From assembly GCA_002633005.1 (NCBI GenBank), contig NMRA01000205.1, positions 215,498-279,497 on the forward strand: DNA of 64,000 bases. Reading direction: 5' to 3'. The DNA comes from Phoronis australis (taxonomy: Eukaryota > Phoronida > Phoronidae). A program made the position numbers and the translations under genes. The notes under the pieces are model-generated. The model was not told where the DNA came from, searched no databases, and saw only the letters and a program-made list of their open reading frames with translations. Each line of letters opens with the position of its first letter. Position 1 is the stretch's first letter. Shown here piece after piece: positions 10,291 through 20,920 of the stretch.

Positions 10291-11263
10291 TTTCTTGCTA
10301 TCATGGAGATAATATACCTATATTGTGGAAAACGGGGGGCATTTCGAAAAATAACATTTTAACTATTCTGAAAGTGTGCAGTTTTGAACACTGAGCCTGA
10401 CCAAGAAAAAAGTGATTTTCTGAATAAAATGCGAATGTCATGACGAACTATGTAACGATAATGATGAGATCTTGAACATATTCAGTAAACTTCTAGTAAT
10501 GTTAAGTAAACTTTCAGAATAATTTAAATTCCTGTAGAATATTAAAACGTCTTCTGAAATGCTGGAAATATAATTCAAACTATTCAGAAGTAAAATGTTC
10601 TGAAATTAAGTTGGTCAAAAGAATCAATAGCCCCAGACTTGACACCGAAGTTGCAATCTTGAAGCTAATAGTTCAAACGAGTTGCAGCGATAAACCTTTA
10701 ATTGCAAAATAATTTTATATTGGTAAACAGACTGAGCGTAAATATCATAGACATTAACGAACAAAACATGCCTTACCTCAATGACATAATCAAACAATTA
10801 ACCATTTATGAACTGACCTAAGAGCTTTTTACGGGCAACGGATTTCCGCACTTTCAGTGTGACGGTTGAAAACAATTCAGATTTCACTGAGAAAGGTGTG
10901 CCACTCATATTCATGTTGAACTCGCTGAAAAGGACTCTTAATTAATGCTTTGCGATTTCAACCAACCCTCCAACTTGACGTAACCTGCTAATGCATTCTT
11001 GAATGATAAAAGGAAATGATTCATCTAAAACTCTGTCATACTCTCCGTGACACAGATTGGATTCTTGGTGGGTGGTCCCTTTCTACAGTTGTGTAATTCT
11101 CCTTAAGCGTAGGTCACACTTGTCTGTTTAGCAGACTTTGAAAGGAGCTTTCATATTTTGTTCCTAACTTAGAAAGTTATTGACGGTTACAGAGCATTAC
11201 TTTTATTTTAGAAAACTAGGTGGGATAGCAGTTTTTAATGTCTGTTCATTTGTCAAAACCAGG

Positions 11264-11827
11264 TCCAGCTATTCGACGAATGTTAAGGGTGACAAACATC
11301 TGAAGGGCAATCCTTGAACTGCAGTGGTTCAAAATCTTGTCGTATAACTCCTCAGAACAACTGTAATGTCTGTAACACCAGTAACCACGACATCTTGGAT
11401 TCCAATGGAGTACCAGACAATGCCAATTGAGGATTATCGAGACTGGTTCAATTGCTTGAGGAGTGGAGATGCAAAAACAGCAAGAACAATGCTAAGCACA
11501 GCTACTGGTTCAATCAAAGATTTGATGATCAACGGAACCTTCTCAGGCGACCTACAGATTGACAAATGGTTGATGTTCGTGGAAAATACGAGTGGTGAGA
11601 AAATCGCAAGGAAAAACTTCCCACATTGCTTTAAACAGCCTCTGACTATCGCTGTTCTTTCGAAATCTACAACAATGGTACAACTTCTGTTAGAGTCAGG
11701 TGCTGACGTGTTGAAGAAAGAGGCAAATGAAAACAACATAATACATGTTCTCGTTCACTTAGCTAATGCTGAGCCCATGCTTGAGCATGTTTATGGCAAT
11801 ATCTATACACTGATATCGGAGCAATTA
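11264..11827. other. 564-bp block that appears identical to 2766-3329
   Basis: I see no difference between 11264-11827 and 2766-3329, while the sequence just before it and the gene portion after the N are clearly diverged. Identity begins abruptly at GTCCAGCTATTCG and ends at the N. This suggests recent gene conversion or, more likely given the N, an assembly artefact that placed copy A sequence in copy B. Confidence 0.8.
11366..11827 (+). CDS. TRP-like channel copy B, N-terminal part
   Basis: The first 154 codons are identical to copy A (start MSVTPVTTTSWIPMEY through LISEQL) and cover the N terminus and ankyrin-like helices. The reading stops at the N at 11828. About 578 bases present in copy A (3330-3907), encoding the last ankyrin segment, S1, S2 and the following loop, are absent. 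It cannot make a complete channel as assembled. Confidence 0.6.
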
Positions 11828-11828
11828 N
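11828..11828. other. Assembly gap (single N)
   Basis: One undetermined base joins sequence matching 3329 of unit A directly to sequence matching 3908. The true distance is probably hundreds of bases. Confidence 0.9.
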
Positions 11829-11829
11829 A

Positions 11830-12549
11830 ACAAGGCAAAATTGGAAAGTTGATTACGTTGTCAACAATTTTGTGTTCATTTTTTTTGACAGTTTCCACGT
11901 CATTTTTACTGCATATTTAACTTTCAATTCGAACTGTTCTTCATTGCTTGAAATTAAAATCTGGATAGCTGTGAATATGTTCACCGGCGTAGGAGCATTC
12001 ATGCATTTTCTTCAAACATTACCGTTTATTGGCTTTTCAGTAATCGTACTTCACCGCATGTTGATTATATTTGTAAAATTCTGCAGTTTATTGGGAATAA
12101 TTTTGACGGTTTTCGCATTTGTCTTCAGTTTGTTAGATATACCTAATTTTGACTCTTTCAGCAAGAGTATTTATTTTACCTTTCTCATTGTTTTGAACAT
12201 GAACCCGGATGTTGCAGCCACCGGCACCAATGAAAGCGTGGTTCATACATTTCACGTTTTATTCGTCGTCATTGCGGTTATCCTGATGCTAAACTTTCTC
12301 ATTGCGCTGATGTCCGATTCAGTGTCAAGGATGACAGGACACCAACAGTTCATTGAAGAGTTGTACAGACTTGACGTGAGCCACGATTGTGAGATGTATC
12401 TCACGACTATACCCGTAGTAAGGCGACTGTTTAGTAGTCTCTTGGATCGTGGATATAAGATTGTGAATGGTCGGCGGTACGTTGCTGTAGTGGAGTTTAA
12501 TGCCGGTAAAGCTGTTGCAGCTGAACATTCAAAGGAAAATCCAGTGTGA
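11830..12549 (+). CDS. TRP-like channel copy B, S3 to C terminus
   Basis: It reads in one frame from TRQNWKVDYVV through a hydrophobic segment (VFIFFDSFHVIFTAYLTF), S4 (IWIAVNMFTGVGAFM), S5, the pore (FTFLIVLNMNPDV), S6 (MLNFLIALMSDSV) and a conserved cytosolic tail to the stop at 12547-12549. The pore and S6 are nearly unchanged from copy A while flanking DNA has diverged, which fits past purifying selection. The T run at 11879-11886 is longer than in copy A and keeps the frame open. The tail has a four-codon insertion (SKEN) before the shared NPV/HPV end. Confidence 0.7.
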   Translation, partial: TRQNWKVDYVVNNFVFIFFDSFHVIFTAYLTFNSNCSSLLEIKIWIAVNMFTGVGAFMHFLQTLPFIGFSVIVLHRMLIIFVKFCSLLGIILTVFAFVFSLLDIPNFDSFSKSIYFTFLIVLNMNPDVAATGTNESVVHTFHVLFVVIAVILMLNFLIALMSDSVSRMTGHQQFIEELYRLDVSHDCEMYLTTIPVVRRLFSSLLDRGYKIVNGRRYVAVVEFNAGKAVAAEHSKENPV

Positions 12550-13117
12550 TCTTATGCTACCTGGTGTTATAAACAGGTGTGTAATAATTAAGATATTACG
12601 CGTCAAGTCAGACTGTCACGGTACTGCCCACGGTGAGATACAGTATCCTCGGTGACGCGTTACGTATACCCAAGATACTATCCAAGCACTTAGAGTGGAA
12701 AAATCTTCGTTTATGGAACGGAAATAGTATACTAATCGCATAATTCAACATTCATGCATCACTGACCGCCATTTTGATAGGTGTCTCTAAGATCTCGTCG
12801 AGTATACTCGCCTTATACTCACGTGGTTTTGGGCGGTATTGCTTTTTGTCGAGACACTTAAGCTTACGGAAATCAGCCTCGGCGTCTCGCAATCCTACAA
12901 CAGTACCAAAATCATTAGTGCTTTGGCGGGAAAGAGGACGAAAACGGCCGGTCTTTCGTGGATAGGGTACGGTTACAATCGGTTTAGTCCCTGAGCCAGG
13001 GGGTTGAACCTGGTTTTGCCAGATAAAGTTTTTCTTTGCTGTTTCATGTTGCCTAGGGTTAAGTAACCATGATTTAAGGAGGTGACCGTTCGCAAACCTT
13101 GAGCATTTTTTTAAATA

Positions 13118-13860
13118 TGCAAATTAATGTCGTCATTATGCAAAATTCTATTTGTGCTTATAATATCCTTTCCTTGCACTGCAGCCCGATAATTTTGACG
13201 TTTTTACCCATGTTTTCTTGGTCAATAAATTTCATAGTGCAAGTTTTTAGGTGAATACATTGTCAATTTTCATAATTTATGCAAATTAAGACCGACATTA
13301 TGCAAAATTCTATTTTTGCTTACAATTTCCTTACCAAGGACTGCAGCCAGATGATTTGATGTATTTACCCATGTTTCCATGGTCAACAAATTTAATAATG
13401 AAAGTTTTTGGGTGGATACATCGTCAATTTGCATAATTTATGTAAATTAAGGCCGCCATTATTCAGAATACTTCTTGTGCTTATAGCTACTGTACCAGGC
13501 ATCACATATGAACTATTATGAAATGTGCACCTATATTCGTTTGCTCAACTAGTTTAATGAAATCGCTTTGTTGTTGCATGATAAATTTGCATGATTAATG
13601 CAAATTTGCAGAACTAATCTAAATTAAAGGCTCCATTATTCAAAATTCTACTTGTGCTTATAGCTACTTGTGCTTATAGCTGCGGTACCAAGTACCAAGC
13701 ACCACAGGTAGATTCTCATGATATTTGAACCTATGTTCCTATGGTCAATTAGGTTAATGAAATCAGTTTGCAAGTTGCATGATAAATTAGCATAATTTAT
13801 GCAAATAAAGGCAGCCATTCTCAAAAATTTTGTTTCTGCTCGTAACTTTCTTACGGGGTG
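13118..13860. repeat. Left-arm array of ~160-bp repeats
   Basis: About five units begin near 13118, 13280, 13440, 13620 and 13798, each with a variant of tgcaaattaaggc.gccattat.caaaattct. They include an imperfect palindrome of the form ATTTGCATAATTTATGCAAAT. Spacing is about 160-180 bp. The first three units are most alike. Confidence 0.8.
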
Positions 13861-14194
13861 GGGGGGCACTACATGTAAATTATTTTGGTATTTTTACTTA
13901 TGAACTTAATGTAATCTATCATTACATCATAAATATAAATAATCTGTAATTTATTACACAACATTACAAATTCGAGTTTTGTCTGATACCCAGGGCATAT
14001 GCAGTAGTAGATGACCAAATTGGTTAATGGCATATACCCAGGACAATAACCTATCGAATGGAGACCAGTCACAAGACGTTTCAAATGCTAATTCAACGCT
14101 CGGAACGTGAGCACACTACAGTATAACGTGCCCAAACGATTGTGCGGAGCAGAAAATTGACTCTGCAATTGTATCTACTTGAATTTCGTGGAAT

Positions 14195-15310
14195 CTAACC
14201 TTTGCAGCCACACCTATTCATCACTAGTATGCAATAGGAGCGAGTTGGGCACCGTGCGGAATTATAGATGGTGAGAGTGATTTGTTTATGGCATCTTTCT
14301 TCCATCCATAGTCTTCTGGATCTAGTGCTGGGGACATTCCACCACATGACTGACTGGTAATGGGCACTGTTTACGTTTACATTCTCTTTGAATGCCTTTG
14401 TTGTTGGTGATAGTTTGGGGGCGGACATGTATTTCTTGCCATTTCTTTTCCCCATACCAGTAGTCTGGTTCCCGACGTCTTCCTGATTCTTTTCATTCCA
14501 TAACAGGCACACATACATTTAGTGGACTGTTTCATGGCATTAGAAAAATGTGCAATAAAAGGGCTGATGGAAGACAGGTCATGTCCAGCCCTCAATATTT
14601 TAACGATGGACCCCTTTCCAACTCCATAGTTGCATGCCAACGTGTTACACCCCTACAGTGCATGGGCAGGGAGGAGACCTTCACACTATGGCTACATGTT
14701 TTCACTGTTAACTTTTTGTCTACGACTGTTCTAAGCTTACTGGTTGATTTCATGGTTGTGGTATTTGAAGCTGTCCCTTGTCTTAGTAATGCACACGAAG
14801 CACAATTATCATCCGAAACAACCTAAAATTTGTTAAGTTCATAGGCATATTTCACGTCTTGTTGGACAATAATGGAGCTAGCTTCTTCATGGGATGTCTC
14901 GATCTCCAATATCCTTGTACTACATTAAAGGACAAGGATCTTCATCAGTGATTGCCTTCTTGTGTTCCTAACACACTGGTAGCCTTTCTCGAAGTCTGAT
15001 AACATTGCCTGACCCATGCTTATTGTTTCATGTACGTTACCTGTTAAAGTAGCAATCCTGTCACTGCTAATAATCACAACTGTGTCTTTGGGATGGACAT
15101 TGGGATCTAATACATCGATGCTGCTATCTACTTTTGACAGATCCGCGCAATATACTGGGCATGTGCTTCAAGACGTGCCTTACTTTCTTCCGCGTGATAA
15201 GTTTTAGTACAGGATCTAATGTTACCGCTCTCCATCTCTCCAAGATCTGTTTCAATCTTTTAGGACAAATAGCAACTTGTGCCCAAAGCTTAAGATTCTC
15301 TTCTTTGAGG
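14195..15310 (-). pseudogene. Relic of a cysteine-rich invertebrate protein family
   Basis: Reading the minus strand across several frames gives segments in the order expected of an uncharacterised protein family abundant in cnidarian, mollusc and hemichordate genomes. They are an acidic segment (AEESKARLEAHAQYIA), HPKDTVVIISSDRIATL, MGQAMLSDFEKGYQCV, a HEEA motif, GKGSIVKILRAGHDLSS, FSNAMKQSTKCMCACYG, APKLSPTTKAFKENV and a terminal CGC-type cysteine end (NRCGCKG). Many stops and shifts separate them, so it is a dead copy. Its place in the centre of the inverted-repeat element suggests the family is carried by, or was captured by, that element type. The function of the family is unknown to me. 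Confidence 0.55.
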
Positions 15311-15924
15311 GCAATTCCCTACTGTTCCCTCACTACTGTATTCGTACCTCATCAATGTGGTCCCTATAAACTGATCGCTCCGAGCCCCATGCCAGCATTC
15401 ACCCAAGTCATTAAACTAATTTCCGTTTTTTCTATGCAGTGGGAGCGCAGGGCTATAGGCAATATCTTTTTGGAATTTAAGGTCTCAAACTACAGAGCAC
15501 ACACTACACAAAATATTTTCTTACTTCATCAAAAAGGAGACTCTACAAATTTATCATGCTACAGCCTGCAAACAGATTTCATTAAATTCCTTGACCACTG
15601 AAACATGGGTGCAAACAACTAACCTCTGGTGTCTGATGCAGCAGTAATAAGCACAAGCAGAATTTTGAATATGACAGTTGTAATTTGTGTAAATTATCAA
15701 AAACATGAGAGATAAATTCGAAAATAATCTACATGTAACGCCCGTAAGGAAATTAAGAGCAGAAACAGTATTTGGAATAGTGTTGTCCATTATTTGTATA
15801 AAATATGAAAATTCATCATGCAACAACTTGCAAACTGATTTCACAGAAACATTGGGTAAAGACGTAAAAATATTTTACTTGGGGTGCCTGGTACTTCAGC
15901 TATAAGTAAAGGTAGAGTTTTGAC

Positions 15925-16770
15925 TAATGGCGTCCTTAATTTGCATATATTATTCAAATTCAGGATGTATTCACCAGCAAACGAGGTCCATTAAATTCAC
16001 TAACCATGGAAGCATAGGTGAAAACATTAAAGAAACCTGACTGAAGGGCTTGGTAAGGGCGTTTTAAGCAAAATATAATTTTGAATAATGGTGGCCTTAA
16101 TTTGCATTAATTATGCAAATTTATCCTACAACAACATGCAAACTGATTTCATTAAACTAATTGATCATAGAAACATAGGTGCAAATATCATGATAATTCA
16201 CCTGTGGTGATTGGTACCATGGCAATTAAAACAAGTAAAATTTTGAACAATGGCGGCCTTAATTTGCATTAATTATGCAAATTGACGATGTATCCACCCA
16301 AAAGCTTTCACTATTGATTTCGTTGACCATGGAAAGCATCAAAATAACCTGCCTGCAGTGCTTGGTAAGGAAATTATGGGCAAAAATAGAATTTTGCATA
16401 ATGACGGCCTTAATTTGCATAAATTATGCACATTGACGATGTATCCACCCAAAAACTATCACTTTTACATTCGTTGACCATGGAAACAAGGGTGAAAGTA
16501 TCAAAATAACCTGCCAGCAGAGCTTGGTGAGGAATTATAAGCAAAAATAGAATCTTGCATAATGACGGCCTTAATTTGCATAAATTATGCAAATTGACAA
16601 TGTTTTCACCAAAAAACGTACACTATTAAATTTGTTGACCATGAAAACGAGGGTAAAAACCTCAATATTATCTGGCTGCAGTGCTTGGTAAGGAATTTAT
16701 AAGCAAAAGTAGAATTCTGCATAATGGCGAGCTTAATTTGCATATTTTAAAAAGTGCTCAAGGATTGCGA
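15925..16770. repeat. Right-arm array of ~160-bp repeats, inverted
   Basis: Units recur near 15930, 16095, 16255, 16410, 16570 and 16733. Each has cttaatttgcat.aattatgcaaatt followed by gac.atgt.tccacccaaaa and ttgaccatggaaac. They are the reverse complement of the left-arm units. Confidence 0.8.
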
Positions 16771-16893
16771 ACGGTCACCCACCCTAAATCATGATTAACT
16801 ATGCCTAGGCCACATAGAACAGCAAAGAAAAAAACTTTATCCGACAAAACCAGGTTAAGTAAAAAAAAACAGCATTTGGCTCCCAAACTAGTT

Positions 16894-19688
16894 TCGCCAC
16901 ACATCGCGACGATTGATCTCGATTTCCAGCACCGTAGCTCAAGATCGGGACAGTGCCTTAAACAATGAGTTAGTTGTCAAGACTTGTCTTCGTATGTATA
17001 TAAAACTGTTTTCGAAATAAAATTTGCGTTTATATTTTCCAGAGGGTTCACATCATTACCTCCTTTGATAGAGGTGTACAGAAAATGCGTTCATTCTGTC
17101 ACGACGAATTCAAATAAACAACAGTGCATTTCAATCCTTTCCGGGATACAGTGGTTAGTCACTGACAAGGTGCCCCTAAAGATGGGGCTGCAACGTCGCC
17201 AGCAGAAACGATGAAACAACAAACGTGACACCTGGGTGTTCTTTATTTTCCTTTCCCATAAAAAGAAGACAGTGACATAAAAATTTATGATTTTGCCATG
17301 TAATGGCCTTAGGACTGTTCGTGAGCGCAGTTTTTTGAGAAATCAACTATGAATAAATCATACTGCGTTCAGTTGCCGGCTTTACTGATGTAATAATCAG
17401 TGTCTGCTGACAGAAAGTTGTTGTGAAACAATAACTCGATTTTCTATGCTATGGTCAGATATTAGGGGAATCCTTATTCAGATATATTCAGATATACATA
17501 CAGTATTCAAATCATTGTTATAATTGTGTACCTTTTCCCTGAACGATTCTGTGGAAGAGGAACCTGGTCTCGCGGCCCCCGACGTGTAAGTAGATTTGCA
17601 ATTTTGCGGCGAATTCAGACACCAAAACATTCATGTGCACATTATTTCTTTGGTTCACTAGTCTAGTCCTTTCGTGGTCCTTTCGCAGCCAACTAACCCG
17701 GCTGATTTATGTTCATAATGTCTACAGTCCAGCCATGACGGGCCTGATCGGGTTCCGAGCCACTGGGTTATAACCAGCCTTTTATATTTAGAACTGAAAA
17801 AATTCGCAAGTCTTAAATTACAATACACAGCTATGCTCTCCTGTCTGTATTCCATGGAGTAAAAATTCTAATTTATCTCCGAACAGACTCCAAACTTCCC
17901 GTTACCGACCTCGGTAAGGGGCCTACCGAACTTTGTACATGTAGTCTGCGGTACGTTAAATATTTCTATAAATCCGTAACAGCGAAAGAAAACAACTCAT
18001 TTGTTTAAAAATTTAATGCATTTTAGGGGTTTTGCATCAAATTTTGATGATTTGATGATTTATTTGTGTAAAACAGTGAATTCAATCGATAAGCTGACAC
18101 CAATAAGCATCTTATGAATTGCTGAGCACACTGTGTTAGAAGCTGTGACGTCATTGGTTCATTTCAGCACCTCCGTCTGCCGTCTGGTGTCAGGTAAAAG
18201 AAGTGATCTTGCTGTTATCGAGTGAAACTACTCGATCTAAATTGATACAAAATACGTTGTTTCTATGGTGGTATTCGCCTTTGAGCAGTCCTCGTTCCGT
18301 CACCTGATAGTTCATCACTGACGTCAACCTTCCAAGTTAAATGCCTATACCAACTAAAAACTCATGCTCCCTGTGCCACACATTGGGCATTATGGTCCTT
18401 TGTGGGTGGGCTTTTCCACAGTTACCGTGTAATTTACTAAAAGCGTAGGCCACGCTTGTCCGTTTAGTAGAGTTTGAAAGGAGTTTTCAAATTTCCTTCT
18501 AAGCTTTTGAGGGTTGTCGAGGGTTACATAGCATTATTTTGTTTCAGAGAACATGAAGGCAAAGTCGTTTTAGTATCCGTGAATTGGCCAAAACCGGGTT
18601 TGGAATCCTTTTGAACCACCTTCTGTGTTATCTGAGCGGTTATCAGTATCAAAGTTCAGTCACATCCGGTATTTGAGCGAGAAAAAATCCATCCACTGTG
18701 CGATGTTCTTCGTCCTCAACAAACTCGTTCGATGAGGCCTGTGAAACGGATTGTTTTAAAATCCCCTCCACTTCTACACTCCACGACCACGTCGACCTAT
18801 GGACCACGAGCCCCTCAACCCACGACTCCTTTGACCCACGTCCCACTACTTACAATACTCGAAGCCGGGTTCGGCTCGGTCAACTTATTGACTCACCTTT
18901 GTCTGGCCGTAAGCTCAGCTGGCTTTCTTTATTTTTTGCCATTAATTGTAGCCAAAACAAAAACAAAAAAAAAAAAACAACGCGACCAAATTAAATCAAG
19001 TGCCTACCAATGTTACAAAGTGTCTCGTTCTGGCAGAGTGCAAACGTCTCCTCTTCTTTTTAGTGAATGGCAGGTTCAAGCTATTATGAGGAGAGTGCGA
19101 GCAGGCCACGAATACGTATTTTTTTCAGTAAATACAGTTTGAAAAAACAATATGTTACATGTAGCATCTCGTAAGCGAATATACGACAGAAATCAAATAA
19201 TAAAACTGAAATTATGTGTATAAAGGTTTTCACACTCGCTCCCTAAATTAGGTAGAACAGAGACATTGGTAGCCGTGGAACTATTTCCGTGACAACAACA
19301 GCACTCTCACAATCCCCCATTTAATGTGTTCTTGTATCACTTTCTGTTTTTAATCACCTTTATTGATCCAGAGCAGTAGGTAAGTCTAAGGGGAAAGGCA
19401 ATCAGCAACGTAATTAGTTTTTGAACTGGGTAAAAAGAGCAAAGATGCCTCTATTGCCGTTGGTCGTGGGTCGAGGGCCGGATCTTGGGATGTGGGGGTC
19501 GAGGGGGTTCTAGAACAATCCCAGTGAAACTGCAGTCATTTTCTAGTGTCAATGATAGACCCCATTATGTGGGAAACCATTTCGTTCATTTGATTTTCTC
19601 ACATAACTTTTATTTCACGATTACATGAATTTTGTCACACGATACGACTCGCGTACGCATGAGCATAACTTCGCCCTTATGTACACGA
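16894..19688. other. Non-coding part of unit B
   Basis: Aligns to 5028-8068 of unit A without the 277-bp MITE. It includes the third and fourth elements of the shared pattern: the upstream-type block at 18375-18625 and the inverted repeat at about 18746-19530. No reading frame is conserved with unit A. Confidence 0.6.
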
Positions 19689-19905
19689 CAGGGGCGGATC
19701 CAGGATTTTGATTTAGGGGAGGGGGCAGGGCAGAGTATTTGCCACTGAGGATTTTGCCCGTCAGACATTCGTACCCTTAAAGTGACAAATGGAATCGGGA
19801 AGAATTTTAGGTGGGCCATTAATGAGGGAAGTTCACAGGTCTGCGTGCATGGCCACTCTCCATGGGGTGTGTGAACCAGGTTGTTCGGTAGAGTGCTAGA
19901 GGACG
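19689..19905. mobile_element. CAGGGGCGGATCC-type MITE (unit B copy)
   Basis: The duplicate of the element at 8069, with a few small deletions relative to it. Same start; right end unclear. Confidence 0.55.
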
Positions 19906-20920
19906 GATTGGCTCTTAAATATTGAATGTTTCTCTGAGTACAACTTTCCCTTTCACTTTTAATTAACGGGTTGTGCTCATTTTTGATGTAGTAAAAACTC
20001 GCGCACAACTTTTTCAACCGGTCGCGCGTAGGGAAACAAATTCGAATTTTATTTACTCTGTTCGGATATGAAAATATTTTCCCATAATTCTCTTTATGAG
20101 TTACAGGAATTTATTGCCCACTTGCCTTTTGCAAACAACAGGTCAACCGAAACGGTCGTCACGCCCCCTGTAAACAGGCCTTCCGCCATGAAAAATCGTT
20201 TATACCTTATTCAAATTAGGGTTGATTTCTTGACTTGGAAAGAAGTAACGGGCAAGAGTTTCAGTTCAGGTTTGAAGTGTCGAGTCTAAATTTTTACGCT
20301 GAGCATGGAGTCAAGCGAAAATAAAACGTAATTCTTTGCAAGCCTAGAGACGACTTGTGATAATTTAATTAGACCGAAGTTGAGACCCGTTTTTACGATG
20401 GCAAAATAGCCGAACTTATTTTTGGACTTCAAATTTTCTGCTTACAGCGATACGTAGTATTTTAGCGTTTACCTGGGTTTTCTTGTTCAATTTCTTAAAG
20501 GTCCGATACGACCATTTTTAAAGGGTAAAAACGTTGATTTTTATTGATTTTTCCAGGTCATACCTGGTTTCTTAGTGCCTATATCTCTTTATTTTCAACT
20601 TATATCGTCTGTTTCTTCGATGCTTTTGGGAAATAAATTCGTCACGTTGCTGTTCCAGTGTGTTACGTCATTAGAGACCAAAAGCTGACTACACGTGATT
20701 GGATAAGCTATTAGCTTTTTCTGGTGTAAGATTATCATAATTAGGCCTGAGAATGACGAATTTAAGAAACAACCCGATGAATGTTGCTGCCCGGGTTTCT
20801 TTGATCTCGCAAGCCTCTGAGCTTTACTGAGTTTTCTTTTGTGAAAGTGGAGATGACATCATGCTGAGCGTTCACAAGTATGATCTCAAAAATAAAAGCA
20901 TATCCGGTTTGGGTCTGGTA

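Larger units (their letters stand above)
12981..16893. mobile_element. 3.9-kb inverted-repeat element with tandem-repeat arms
   Basis: Comparison with the empty site in unit A (around 5028) places an insertion between acaatc at 12980 and tcgccacac at 16894. Both ends carry a related terminal segment (tagtccctgagcc on the left, tagtttgggagcc inverted on the right), then aacctggttttg..ataaagttttt, then an inverted subterminal segment (gaccgttcgcaa..ccttgagca). Inside lie oppositely oriented arrays of a ~160-bp repeat, and the centre holds a decayed minus-strand coding region. No target duplication is visible. An alternative reading is a Helitron-like insertion between A and T, with ends TC (12979) and CTAG (16891). 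Classification is open. Confidence 0.75.
10414..20920. repeat. Segmental duplication, unit B
   Basis: The second copy of the 1916-9871 unit, in direct orientation. It is interrupted by the 12981-16893 element and by an assembly gap at 11828. It carries the same order of features as unit A: upstream block, TRP-like gene, 3' flank, inverted-repeat element and CAGGGGCGGATCC MITE. It ends at 20920, after which similarity to unit A stops. Confidence 0.9.

Noticed and set aside
13118-16770. CRISPR-like array
   Set aside because: The units are ~160 bp, diverged, in opposite arms and in a eukaryotic genome; no direct short repeats with unique spacers.
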